Assembly: GCA_964550025.1 (NCBI GenBank)
Contig: CAZJYI010000031.1
Coordinates: forward strand, 23,588 to 87,587
Reading direction: 5' to 3'
Source: CAZJYI01 sp964550025
Lineage (GTDB): Bacteria; Verrucomicrobiota; Kiritimatiellia; UBA8416; CAYOBW01
DNA length: 64,000 bases
Part shown: positions 26,535 through 37,200 of the stretch, in pieces
Layout of the letters: each line of letters starts with the position of its first letter
How positions within the stretch are numbered: position 1 is the stretch's first letter
Position numbers and translations under genes: made by a program
The notes under the pieces: generated by a model
Seen by the model: only the letters and a program-made list of their open reading frames with translations
The model's database searches: none
Told to the model about the DNA's origin: nothing

Positions 26535-27980
26535 GTGTCGAAACTGGATCGAAACCGCATCTTGCTGGTGCAGCCGCTGGGGTACCAGGTCGAGGACGCA
26601 AAGCATGACGTTGCGCGCCTGACCAGCTCGACCCCGCCCATCGGCCTGGCCGGCCTGGCGGCGTACCTCGAACAACACGGCCACACCGCCGACATCATCG
26701 ACGCGTTCACGCGCCCCGGTTCCGACAGGGCCATCGCGGACTACCTGCGCGAGCATCGCCCGGCCTATCTTGGGCTGAGCTGCATCACCTCGAACTTCAT
26801 GGATGGCGTGCGCATCGCCCGTGAGGCCAAAGCGGCGCTGCCCGGCATCACGACACTCGTGGGCGGCCCCCATGTCTCCGCCCTGCGCGAACGGATGCTT
26901 GAGCAGTTTGCCGTTGTTGATTGCATTGTGGTGGGCGAAGGCGAGCGACCGTTGCGCGCCATCATCGAGCGTGAGGGTCGGGAACTGGACGACGTCCCGG
27001 GGGTCATCTACCGCGACGAGGACGATGCGGTCCGTTTCACCGGGTTTCAGGACGGCGGTCTCGAGCTCGATGCGCTCCCGTTCCCGGCCTACGACAAGCT
27101 GCCCGGCTTCCCGCGCGCCTACAAGCTGCCGCTCTTCAACTACCCCCGCATCCCCCACTCGAGCTGTATCACCAGCCGCGGCTGCCCCTACAAATGCAGC
27201 TACTGCGACCGGTCGGTATTCGGGCGCAGCTTTCGCTACAACTCGGCGGAGTACATGTACGAACACATCTCCCTGCTCAAGCGGCAGTTCGGCATCCGTC
27301 ACGTGACCTTCTACGACGACCAGTTCACGTTCGACCGCAAGCGGGTGCACCGTTTCACGGAGCTGATGCGCGAGAAGCCGCTGGGGATGACGTACAACTG
27401 CGCCATACGGGCGGAACACGTCGACGAGAACCTGCTGAGGGAGATGAAGGCGTCGGGGTGCTGGATGATCAGCCTGGGAATCGAGACGGGCGACCCCGAA
27501 CTGCTGGCGCAGCACCGCCAGAACGCGGACCTCGAGATGCTGGCCGGGAAGATCCGCCTCATCAAGGCGGCGGGCATCCTCGTCAAGGGGCTCGTCATGA
27601 TGGGTCTGCCGGGCGAAAGCCCGGAGAGCGTCCGCCGCAGCATGGACTACGTTTTTTCACTACCGTTGGACGCTCTCAACATCTCGAAGTTCACGCCCTT
27701 CCCCGGTTCGCCTCTCTACGACAACATCCACGAGCTCGGCGAGTTCGAGGAGGATTGGCCGGCCATGGACTGTCTCAGCTTCAGGTTCATACCCAACGGC
27801 ATGACGCACGCCGAGCTCAATCGCCTGTACAAGGCCTTCTATCGCGCCTACTTCAAGCGCCCCTCAACCCTGGCAAACTACGTCTCCATGATCTGGAAAT
27901 CGCCCGATAGCTGGCTGCGTTTCTGGACCAACATGGGCTCCTTCGTCCGCTTCGCCCGGCAAAGCGAGCGGCACGGGTGA
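26535..27980 (+). CDS. B12-binding-domain radical SAM enzyme 2
   Basis: The 481-residue protein starts at GTG after GAAAGGG. A B12-binding-type domain comes first (STPPIGLAGLAAYLEQHGH, TTLVGGPHVSALRERML, CIVVGEGERPLRAIIE). The radical SAM core follows, with CPYKCSYC (C217, C221, C224) and MISLGIETGDPELLAQHRQ. It is a distant relative of radical SAM enzyme 1 with a shorter aromatic tail. No DxHxxGD-like B12 base-off motif was seen, so how cobalamin would be bound is unsettled. It is the last gene of the cluster. Two such enzymes next to a ligase, ACPs and ketosynthases suggest modification of an acyl chain. Confidence 0.9.
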   Translation: MSKLDRNRILLVQPLGYQVEDAKHDVARLTSSTPPIGLAGLAAYLEQHGHTADIIDAFTRPGSDRAIADYLREHRPAYLGLSCITSNFMDGVRIAREAKAALPGITTLVGGPHVSALRERMLEQFAVVDCIVVGEGERPLRAIIEREGRELDDVPGVIYRDEDDAVRFTGFQDGGLELDALPFPAYDKLPGFPRAYKLPLFNYPRIPHSSCITSRGCPYKCSYCDRSVFGRSFRYNSAEYMYEHISLLKRQFGIRHVTFYDDQFTFDRKRVHRFTELMREKPLGMTYNCAIRAEHVDENLLREMKASGCWMISLGIETGDPELLAQHRQNADLEMLAGKIRLIKAAGILVKGLVMMGLPGESPESVRRSMDYVFSLPLDALNISKFTPFPGSPLYDNIHELGEFEEDWPAMDCLSFRFIPNGMTHAELNRLYKAFYRAYFKRPSTLANYVSMIWKSPDSWLRFWTNMGSFVRFARQSERHG

Positions 27981-28152
27981 GGGCGGTCCCCTTGGCCGTT
28001 CAGCCCACATTCGGCAATTGACCAACCGCGAAGAGCGCAAAGAAAACAGCGCAGCGTAGCCGCAACCAAACTACGAAAAACGCGAAATGCACGAAAGGTC
28101 TCGCGTTTTGTACCGACGTAAGTCGTTCATGGTGCAAACTCTCCCACATCCC

Positions 28153-28239
28153 CCCCTACTCCAGCCCCTACTCTAACCCGTACTCTCCGAGAGCATGGGA
28201 GAGAGTAGGGGCAAGAGTACGGGCTAGAGTAAGTAGGGG
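28153..28239. repeat. Large inverted repeat built of CCC(C/G)TACTCT words
   Basis: The arm 28153-28188 contains three near-copies of CCC(C/G)TACTC(T/C). The arm 28199-28239 is its inverted counterpart with the words GAGTAGGGG, GAGTACGGG and AAGTAGGGG. The loop is about 10 bases. It lies in the 351-base gap between the second radical SAM gene (+) and the antitoxin gene (-), which otherwise shows no gene. It could act as a bidirectional terminator, but there is no T run. Confidence 0.7.
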
Positions 28240-28331
28240 CCCAAGACTCCCGTGCTCGTTTCTGGCCTCTTCTCATCCACGCCCGCGGTGAGCGGCGGCT
28301 GTAAGCCGTACGCTCCACCGTCGTTGTTCGC

Positions 28332-28607
28332 TCAGGCTATCTTCAGCGTAAGGCGTTTTCCAACGGCCTCGGCAAACCGTTCAAGCGTAGACAGTTTGAT
28401 GTCTTCGGCATGGTTCTCGATCCGAGAGATGGCCGTCTTCTTGGTGTGCAGACGCGCGGCAAGTTCCTCTTGGGTGATGCCTGCCTCCAACCGCGCTTGC
28501 TTCAAGATGACTCCAATCTTGAACTGCTCGTACCCGGAGTCGTAGTTCTTGGCGAACTCCGGATCACGCGCTTTACGCTTCTTGACGTATTTCTGTAGGT
28601 CGCTCAT
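28332..28607 (-). CDS. HigA/Xre-type antitoxin
   Basis: The 91-residue protein has a helix-turn-helix of Cro/C1 type in its second half (LKQARLEAGITQEELAARLH, then TKKTAISRIENH) followed by LSTLERFAEAVGKRLTLKIA, the usual antitoxin tail. The basic N-terminal part (DLQKYVKKRKARDPEFAKNY) would touch the toxin. It overlaps the toxin gene by 4 bases and is the second gene of the pair, the HigBA order. It probably represses its own promoter. Confidence 0.9.
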   Translation of the reverse strand: MSDLQKYVKKRKARDPEFAKNYDSGYEQFKIGVILKQARLEAGITQEELAARLHTKKTAISRIENHAEDIKLSTLERFAEAVGKRLTLKIA

Positions 28608-28957
28608 TTCTTCTTCCTCCTGAAGTAATCCCGTTTGCGTTCCTCGGCGAGCCGAATGGCTTGCCGAGGTGTCTTCTGGGTCTTCTTCTGGAATGCATGC
28701 GATAGCACCACTAGTTTCCGACCATCGAAGAAGCCAAGGAACCGGAAGATATTGGATCCAGCCTTGACTCGTACTTCCCACAGGTCCTCGGTGTTGGGCA
28801 TCTTCTGGAAGTACTGTGCCGGTACGACATCCATATCTTCCACTAGGTTAATCACCCATGCAGCCTTCAGGGCCTGCTTGGTTGAGAGAGCGTCCAAGAA
28901 CTCCTCAACCGGACTTCGCCCGGTATCAGACTTGTAGAATATGACTTCTCTCACCAT
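28604..28957 (-). CDS. RelE/HigB-type toxin (Gp49 family)
   Basis: The 117-residue basic protein begins MVREVIFYKSDTGRSPVEEFLD, contains LWEVRVKAGSNIFRFLGF and LVVLSHAFQKKTQKTP, and ends in a Lys/Arg tail. These are the hallmarks of Gp49/HigB-like ribosome-dependent mRNA endonucleases. It lies just upstream of and overlaps the Xre-type antitoxin gene, forming a complete toxin-antitoxin module. No start-proximal ribosome binding site is evident. Confidence 0.9.
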   Translation of the reverse strand: MVREVIFYKSDTGRSPVEEFLDALSTKQALKAAWVINLVEDMDVVPAQYFQKMPNTEDLWEVRVKAGSNIFRFLGFFDGRKLVVLSHAFQKKTQKTPRQAIRLAEERKRDYFRRKKK

Positions 28958-29537
28958 GTTTTGATGTTAACGCGCAAGTTAACCGCAGTCAAGGGGATGA
29001 TTTCTTTGATCTCACAGCGAACGCTGCGCGTGATTGGCCGGGGTGACGGAGGGCGCAGCCCGTAGTTCCCCGGTCCTCTCGACGCGCTTGTTCGCAGATC
29101 GTACGGCCATGCCAGGTCTTTCTGAAGACCAGGAAACACCGGTTCCAGATGGCTGCTGTTTGGATGGGATGAAATCTGAGAAGCGCTCATACTTCCTTCA
29201 GGTGTTCGTCGATTACACCTTGGATCTTCCTTGCGCCTTTCTGCGAAGTACAGAAAGCGCCGATGCTGACCTGTACCGTCTTGCACTCGTAGGATCCCAT
29301 CAACTTGCTGCTATCTCCTGCTGCCAACATATGTATTCCCCACTCCATGTCGTGAATACCGATGGACACCGGCTGAGCCCTGGCCGGCATCGGCTACTCA
29401 CGTCATGAGCCCCCGATTTGTCCTCTTTGTCGTCCGCCGATCTAAACAACGGCACCCAGGCAGCCGTCCTTCACCACCCTCTGGCGTTGCCGTCGGGTAC
29501 GTCGGCAATGGCGTGCGGGGATGGCGCGCTCAGCGCG
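28958..29537. other. Gene-poor stretch with possible decayed coding remnants
   Basis: No gene with both a start signal and domain support was found. The best minus-strand open stretch (29187-29390, ending GARKIQGVIDEHLKEV) reads like protein, and GTGGGG lies before an internal ATG. It is short and matches no family I know. The flanking bases look like degraded sequence with lower GC than the neighbours. Confidence 0.4.
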
Positions 29538-30092
29538 CTATTCCGCGCCGCGTGCGACAACGGGTTGTGCCAGATCGTCCCACCGGGGTTTGCAGTGGCC
29601 GACAAGCAGGTCATCGTTCGACAGCCGGATAACGACCTGTAACTCGTCCGCGGTTCCAAAGAAGCCGTAGCTTGCGGGCTCGATGTAGAAGTCGAGCATG
29701 ATCTCGCCCTGGAAACGCAGCACTTCACCCGGTTCCTCAGGGCGGATTTTCTCTCCGTCCGAATACACGCCAATGGTCCAAGCGTTCTGGTTCGGGTAGG
29801 CCCAGATGCCCCCACTTGCGAGCCGGATCATGACGGACTTGATTCCCACGCTCTCTTCGGATGAGAGCGTTGCCCGAAGATGCCCATCCGGTACGCCACT
29901 CGGTTGCTGGCTGTACTCCGGGCCAACCCGGTCTGCATCGTTGCCGATGAACCTGCATTCCTCGATACGGCAGGTCGTTCTGCCGCCGGCAACAGTTGCC
30001 GTCTCCGGCTTGGCATGGGCCGGCAATGCCACAACGGCAAAGACCATGGCATACACGGATGAGATCACCCCACACATCGTACTCGCTTTCAT
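29538..30092 (-). CDS. Exported hypothetical protein
   Basis: The 184-residue protein has a clear signal peptide (about residues 1-27, VISSVYAMVFAVVALPAHA) and a GGAGGG site 5 bases before the ATG. The mature part is predicted beta-rich, with one Cys pair (CRIEEC) and acidic loops (SSEESVGIKSVMIRLASGG; YSDGEKIRPEEPGEVLRF). No family was recognised. Its stop lies in a GC-rich palindrome (AGCGCGCTGAGCGCGCC on the minus strand), so the original C-terminus may have been altered. Confidence 0.65.
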   Translation of the reverse strand: MKASTMCGVISSVYAMVFAVVALPAHAKPETATVAGGRTTCRIEECRFIGNDADRVGPEYSQQPSGVPDGHLRATLSSEESVGIKSVMIRLASGGIWAYPNQNAWTIGVYSDGEKIRPEEPGEVLRFQGEIMLDFYIEPASYGFFGTADELQVVIRLSNDDLLVGHCKPRWDDLAQPVVARGAE

Positions 30093-30427
30093 CTACTCCC
30101 TCCTTTCACAATCGGTCCTTTGATTACCTAGACGCTTGCCACAGGGGAGATGTTCCAGCTTTTTCGACATGTCCTTCGACCACCTTCAAGCCCTGCCTGG
30201 TCGTGCAAAACGTTGCCGCCGCGCGCAACGTGCCAATGGCGGGCTTGATTCGGCAGTCTACTCTGCTGATATGGTCTGTGAGTCGCGGAAGTCGTCAGGA
30301 TCTGCGGGTTCGGAACACGGTGTCAACACCAATAGAGGGCGGGGAGGTCGGAAGAGGTGAGACCGCAGAGCGCGCAGGGGCTCGGAGTCTGCGTGGCAGG
30401 AGACGGCAGATATGGACGGCATCCGCC
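30093..30427. other. Non-coding gap
   Basis: I see no supportable gene, tRNA or strong repeat in these 335 bases between two small minus-strand genes. Short open frames here have no ribosome binding site and unlikely protein composition. Confidence 0.5.
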
Positions 30428-30637
30428 TCAGTTCACGCGGCGCTTGGCAAGCCCATCCACCATCAGACCACAGAGAAACAGCAGCGACCCCATCCCGGCT
30501 CCAACCGCGGGACCGAAGCCGTGGGTCTGACGGCAATAGGAGACAAACACCGAGACGACGATGAACGCGACCCCCGCCAGGCACAGGCCCGTTGCCACGG
30601 CCATGAACGCCAGATGCTCGCTTCTGTCTCGAAACAT
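30428..30637 (-). CDS. Small two-helix membrane protein
   Basis: The 69-residue protein begins MFRDRSEHLAFMAVATGLCL and has two hydrophobic helices (about 9-33 and 42-62) separated by a short CRQTHGFG loop, then a basic end (AKRRVN). AGAAAGGGG lies 6 bases before this ATG, which favours it over the in-frame ATG ten codons upstream. Function unknown. Confidence 0.6.
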   Translation of the reverse strand: MFRDRSEHLAFMAVATGLCLAGVAFIVVSVFVSYCRQTHGFGPAVGAGMGSLLFLCGLMVDGLAKRRVN

Positions 30638-31201
30638 GACTGACCCCTTTCTGAAACAACCCAACATGCCGCATGCCGGTTAACAGTCAAACCCCTGCGG
30701 CCAGTTACCCGTTCCGGGTGTAACACCGTGTTGCCGGGCGTTTCGCACTATCGGGGTGTTAAAATAGCATAAGACGTGCCAGTTGCCCACACAACGGCCC
30801 GGTATCTTCCGCGATTCCGCACCGGGCATCGATCGCGTATGGCGATAGCCCTTTGCGGGACAATTCGTGCCGAGTGGCAGCGCGGGCAGCGCGGCGATTT
30901 CCTGATTGCTTCGGACCCGGGGATGCCCTATCATTCTTCCCATACAGAAGGGTTCGCCCTCACTGACATCCAGAAGGCAATTCTCCGTTCCGGCGGAGAA
31001 ACCTCGTTTTCTCGGTCGTTACGCGGCGGGGCGGGTGTCTGAACAGGCTATGCACACGCCTGGCCTGGCCACAGAGAGGCAACCAATACGGCCCTCCCCG
31101 TGCATACCAGCCATCACATGCCGGTCGCGTAACGTGCAAAGAGCTTGTCGATCGCATGGCGCATGCCCGCAAGCGGCAGCGCGCCCGGAGGCACGACGCT
31201 G
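30638..31201. other. Intergenic region upstream of the double GH13 gene
   Basis: These 564 bases show no supportable gene. A short palindrome (GTTACCCGTTCCGGGTGTAAC, imperfect) lies near 30706-30726. A frame in phase with the downstream gene is open from 31145, but it lacks a start signal. Confidence 0.5.
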
Positions 31202-34200
31202 ATGAAATGCAGGTTTCTCTTTCCCGTCCTCTACCTGGCCCTTGTAGTCCTCGCTCCCGCCGAAGTCATGCTGCAATGGTTCGAGACCGAGTGGGACGAA
31301 ATCTACCGCCGGCTACCCGAGGTGGCCGAGATCGGGTACGACTACATGTGGTTGCCGTCGCCCTGCAAGGGCCCTACCGGGCTGGGCACGAAGTGGGGCA
31401 ACGTCGGCTACAACCTTTACGATCGGTTCGATCTCGGTGATGTGCCGCAACGCGGGTCGCTCGCGACGCGCTACGGCACAAGGGGAGACCTGCGCAACAT
31501 GGTGGACAAAGCCCACCAGTGCGACGTGAAGATCATCCCCGACATCATCATGAACCACAACGGCAACGGGCCGGATTTCCGCTCCTACCCCGGCATGCGT
31601 CCCGAGGACTTCCACCTGCAGTGGGAGCAAGGGCACGCCAACTCGTTGAACTACAAGCGCGGCCCGCGCATGGATCAGTGGGGGCACGGCGACGGTTACG
31701 GCGGCACGTTGTGGCAGGAGCTCGTGAGCCTGATCGACATCCGCACCGAGGACCATCCCACCAACCCGGACCGCGGCCGTTTCACCGGCGGCAACAACAC
31801 GCCGGGCTGGAACTTCGTAGGGGGTACGTCTTTCCTGCGCCACCCGGGACAGTACGACCGCTACCCGTACTACCCGGACGGCTACGGCCCCGAGCTGGCC
31901 AGCGAAATGCTCTTCCGCTGGATCGCCTGGCTGGGCGACGCCATGGACTACGACGGGCTGCGTCTCGACGCGGGCAAGCACGTCGAGTGGGAGTTCTTCG
32001 GCACGCGCGGACAGGGCTTCCTGCACGAGGCGCAGTGGAACTTCAACCGGCGCCGCGGCTACTCCGACGGCAATCCCGACGAGGCCGACGAGCTATTCGC
32101 CAACTACTTCGCCGAACGCGACGACGCGCTGATCTTCGCCGAGATCCTCAGTCACTGGGGCGAGATCGAGTACTGGTACGGCTACGGCTCCAACGACCGC
32201 AACCCGATGCGCTTTCTCGACTACGCGATCAAGAAGACGGCCGATTCGGCGCTCAACGGCAACATCGGCAACTTCCACGGCTACGGCAAAGACTTCGGGC
32301 CCAACAACGGCATCATGTACGTCTGGGGCCATGACGAAGGGCCGGCATCCAAGGTCGATCTCGGCTACGCCTACATTCTCTCGCACATCGGCTTCCCCAT
32401 GGTCTACTTCACGGGCAGCAACATCACCTGGGACGATCACAACACGCGCACCTGGATGCGCCCCGGTTACGACAGCAAGGCCCTTGGCGACCAGGGTAAC
32501 GATATCGCCAACCTGGTCTGGCTGCACCAGCAGTTCGCGCGCGGGGCCGAACGTGACCTGTACCACGATGGCGACTACCTGGCGCTCGAGCGCTACGACG
32601 ACTCGGCGGAAGAGAATAAGGGCCTGCTCGTCGTCGCCCTGAACGACTCGGGCTGGGACATGCAGAAGGACCTCTACACGACCTTCTCGGAAGGGACCAT
32701 CCTGCACGACTACACCGGCCATTTCCTCGAGGACTGGGGCCACGGTCCCGGCAACGTCCGCGTGGACAGCGGCGGCAAAGTCACCGTCAAGGTCCCCGGC
32801 AACGGCGGCCAGGGCTGGGTCGGCTTCGCACCGCTCATCCCCGAGCAGATGGGCATCGACATTTTGCAGGGGGGCTCCCCTGCCCCAACCATGTCGTGGA
32901 TCGTTCCCGGCGGCATCCACGGCGACGACAAGCCGCGCAACATCACGCGCATCACTGCAAGCAACTTCACCGTCAACGCGCGCTACTCGCCTCCCGCGGG
33001 CGCGTCCGTGGACGCGGTCATGATGAAGTGGGGGCGCGGTACCAACCTGACGGCGAACTACTTCAGCACCGAGCGCGATTCCGTGAGCGGGCTGTACGAA
33101 TCGATGACGCACGGCAGTGCAACCAACCACAGCCTCGACATCGCAATAACCGAAAACAACATTCCTGAAGGACTCAACGTCATCAAGTGCCGGGCGTTCG
33201 TGCAACGCTCCGACAAGCAGCCGGCGCTGTTCAACACCGAGACAAAGGTCGTGTATGTCGACCGCCGCGGCCCTGAGGTCGCGGTCTCCCGCCCCACCGC
33301 CGGCACCACGGTGCACGGCGACGCCGTGATGGAGATTCTGAACCCGGACTTCACGGCGTACGAGATGACCGTGTCGGTCAACGGCGGAACGGCGGAATCG
33401 GCAACCATGGTCATGAGGGGCAAATGGCGTTACGCCCTCCGCGGCCTTGCCACCGGCATGCACACCGCCGTGGTCACCACGACCGAAGCCGACTGGGGCG
33501 ACCCGCGCACGCAGATCAACTCGAGCACGGTCTCCCACGCTTTCACCGTCGTCTCGAACACGGTCCCCGTCGGCCTGTCCATCGCGCACGGCACGACGAA
33601 CAAGCTGCCGTTCTTCGACATCTCGGTCGACGTGGGAGGCCAGAGCCCTGACGGCGTCCGGCTCTATTGGGACGGTTACGAACTGCCCTTCAACGACGGC
33701 GCGCTGACGCACACGTTCAACGGCGAGATCATCCACGGCAACGATCCGGCCAACGTGGCAACGGACCGGCTGTGGGGCGCGTTTTGCAACGGGGACCATT
33801 TCTTCGAGGCCGTGCGCGTCGATGGCGCCGTGACGAGCCGCGCCGTGCACCGCGTCGTTTTCAACCTGTACGGCATCAAGGCAATCGACTCCGACGGCGA
33901 TGGGCTGCCCGACAACGTGGAGATGCCGTTCATCGACTCGCAGGGCGCGCCGGGCGCGGACGCCCCATGGCCGGGTGACAGCAACCGCGACTTCATCCCC
34001 AACTACGGCGAGCAATGGACGCGCCTGAACCCCTACAACCACTCGACGTTCTACTCGGGGCAGTGGGACGACTCGCAGGACTTCGACGGCGACGGCTACA
34101 GCAACGGCGAAGAGGTGCGCGCCGGATACGCAGAAGGCAACATCTACAAGTACGATATCTACAATGGCGCCAGTTTCCCGTCCGGGACGCCGACTGTACC

Positions 34201-37200
34201 GAGTGTCGCCGTGTGGGCGCCCACGCATCCCCTGCGCGGACAGAACCTGGCCATCACCTACAGTCCGAACCAGGGGCCGCTCGAGGGCGCCGCGCAGGTG
34301 CTCATTCATATCGGCCACTCGCTCAAGACACAGGGTGAGTGGAAGGACGTCATTTCGACCAACATGGCGGCCTCCGGCACGGACTGGACATACAACTACA
34401 CCGTACCGACCAATGCTACGTCCGTGGAGTTCGTCTTCCACGACGGCAACGGCACGTGGGACAACAACGACGGCGACGACTGGCACGTCACGGTCCAGAC
34501 CGCCACCAACACCTGGTTCGTGATGGACGGCGCCGCCGACAGCGACGACTACGTGGTTTTCCCCGACACGATGAAGATCCTGGCCGCGGTCAAGAACGAG
34601 AGTCTTTACGTGGCGACGTGGGCGGTCGGCGAGAGCGGCGGCAACAACGATCACTTCATCTATGTCACGGACGAGCTGAACGAGGCGACAGCCATGCCGT
34701 GGGGCAAACAGGGCATGATCTTCTTCGACACGGGCAGCAAACCGTTCCTGGCCGCCGAGGGCGAGAACGACTGGGAAGGCTGGATTAACGTGAACGGCGT
34801 TGACCAAAACGAGCCGGGCGGAGTGCTGGAAGGCGAGATCAACCTGGCCGACGCGTTCGGCAGCGTGCCGGACGCCGTGTACATTGCCGCCATCTCCTAC
34901 GGGACAGGCGCCGATCCACTCAACAGCCAGGGGCCGCACACCTGGAACTCGGACAACAACATCGACACCATGGAGTTCCTGCGCGTGCCGATCGCCAGCA
35001 TCCGTGACGAGGACCTCGACGGGCATTTCGACGGCGGCAGCCCCGAGATGTGGACGGTCGTCAACAACAACACCAACGACGCCAACTACGGCCTGCGGCG
35101 CATGTTCCTCAACGAGACCGCGGGCGACACACGCGACATCACCGTCGTCCTCGAGCCCGATGCCGGCGGGACCAACACCGTGTCCGACGTCCAGCTCTTC
35201 TCCAACCTGAACCGCCGCGACTACGCGGTACTGCCCGGGGAAGAGGACTGGGACGCCATCACGCCGGCCACCAACGACGGCTACTACCGCGTCTACCCCA
35301 TGACACCCCTTGGCGGCGGACGCTACGCGGTCACCGTAACGGTGCGCAAATGCGGCGCCTACCGCATCAATGCGCGCTACCGCGTCAACGGCGGCGACTT
35401 TGTCTACTACACGGACAACGGCCTTCGCCGCGACTGCGCGGTAGTGGTCTCGCCCGAAAAGGCGCTCGACCTGGTGATGTACGAACTCAACCCGATGTTC
35501 GCCGAGGCAACCAACGCGGCATATGAGGGCCGCAGCACATTCGCCGACATGGTGACGGCCAACCTGGATCGCCCGGACGTCATCAACACAAACCACTTCA
35601 CATCGCTGGGCGTCAACATGATCTGGCTGCAGCCGATTCACCCCATCGGTTCGGAAGGCCGCCAGATCGACCCGGGCACGGGTGCCCCGTACGAACCCGG
35701 CAGCCCCTACGCCGTACGCAACTACTGGCAGGTCAACAGCGTGCTGGGCGACCCGGACAGCACGGAGCAGGCCATGACGGAGTTCTCCAACTTCGTGCAG
35801 CGCCTGGACGAGTCCGGCGTGGGCGTGATGCTGGACGGCACGTTCAACCACAGTGCCTGGGACTGCGAGGTCGGGGAGGTCGGGGTCGACATGTTCGGCT
35901 GGGCCACCAACGCACAGGACCTCATCCGTGACGTTCGCCCCGCCTGGTATTCGAAAAAGGACAGCTACGGCGAGGTGGCGACCCACTATTTCAGCGCCGC
36001 CACGCACGATGTCGCCGTGGCCCCGGACCGGATCGACTTCGGCAAGTGGCCCGACGCCGCCGATTTCCACTTCGGGGTCTACGACACCCTGGTGCAGGAG
36101 CCGGCGACGGACACCAACAACGCCTGGGCCAGCCCGTGGCACAAGCGCTACCTGTTCGAAGAGGACCGCTTCGACGGTTTCGTCTCGGACGCAACGCGGG
36201 AACTGTGGCGGTACTTTGCGCGCTATCCTCTGTACTGGCTCGAGAAGACCGGGCATCCCGCCGGGACGGCGCCGACCGAGTCGCACCGGGGGATCGACGG
36301 CCTGCGCTGCGACTTTGCGCAGGGCCTGCCGTCGCACTTCTGGGAGTACTGCATCAACCGCACGCGCAGCGTGAAGTGGGACTTCGTCTTCATGGCCGAG
36401 TCGCTGGACGGCTACGTCGAGGTCAACGGCAGCAAACGGCACGGCGTCGGCTATCGCTCGGCGCGGCACTTCGACGTGCTGAACGAGAACCTCGTCTTCT
36501 ACTGGCGAGACAACTTCTTCAGCTACTACGACCAGGGCAGCGCCACGCCGGAAACCTACCCGACATGGCAAGCCCTCGACAACCGCCGCAACGCCTTTGA
36601 TGTATCGCCCATTCTGCTGAACCTGACATCGCATGACGAGATACTGCCGTCGGACAACGCCTACCGCATCCTGTACGCGCACGCCACGCTGGCCGCGCTG
36701 GACGGGGTCCCAATGCTCTTCTACGGGCAGGAAGCCGGACTGCAGAATTATGCGGATGCCTACGCAGGTGTACCCAACGGCGATCACAACTTCGACAAGT
36801 ACGAGGAGAACTTCGGGAAGTGGATCCCCAATTTCAAACGCTACAACTCAATGAGCCGTGTCTGGGAGAACCGCGACTTCAACATCCAGGGACTCTACGG
36901 CCGTGTCAACCGGGCGCGCCTGCGGTCGCCCGCCTTGCGCAGCCAGATGAACTACTTCCTGGCCCGCACGGGCACGTCGGACTACGATCCCGACATCTTC
37001 GCGGTCGCCAAGTTCGAACAGCCGGGCGTCAGCGCGGCCACGCAGGACGTCGTGTTCGTGTTCGTCAACAACGACTTCAAGGGCAGCACCAACCGTTGGG
37101 CCTCGTACAAGCTCGACGCCGACTATCAAGGGGCAAACTGGTTCGGCATCGACCCGGCGCGGCGCTACAACCTCGTCAACCTGCTCTCCCCCACCCCGAC

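Noticed and set aside
32093..36787. 1564-codon open frame on the minus strand opposite the double GH13 gene
   Set aside because: The composition (Val/Arg/Ala runs, no domains) and the complete GH13 motifs on the other strand show that it is a shadow.
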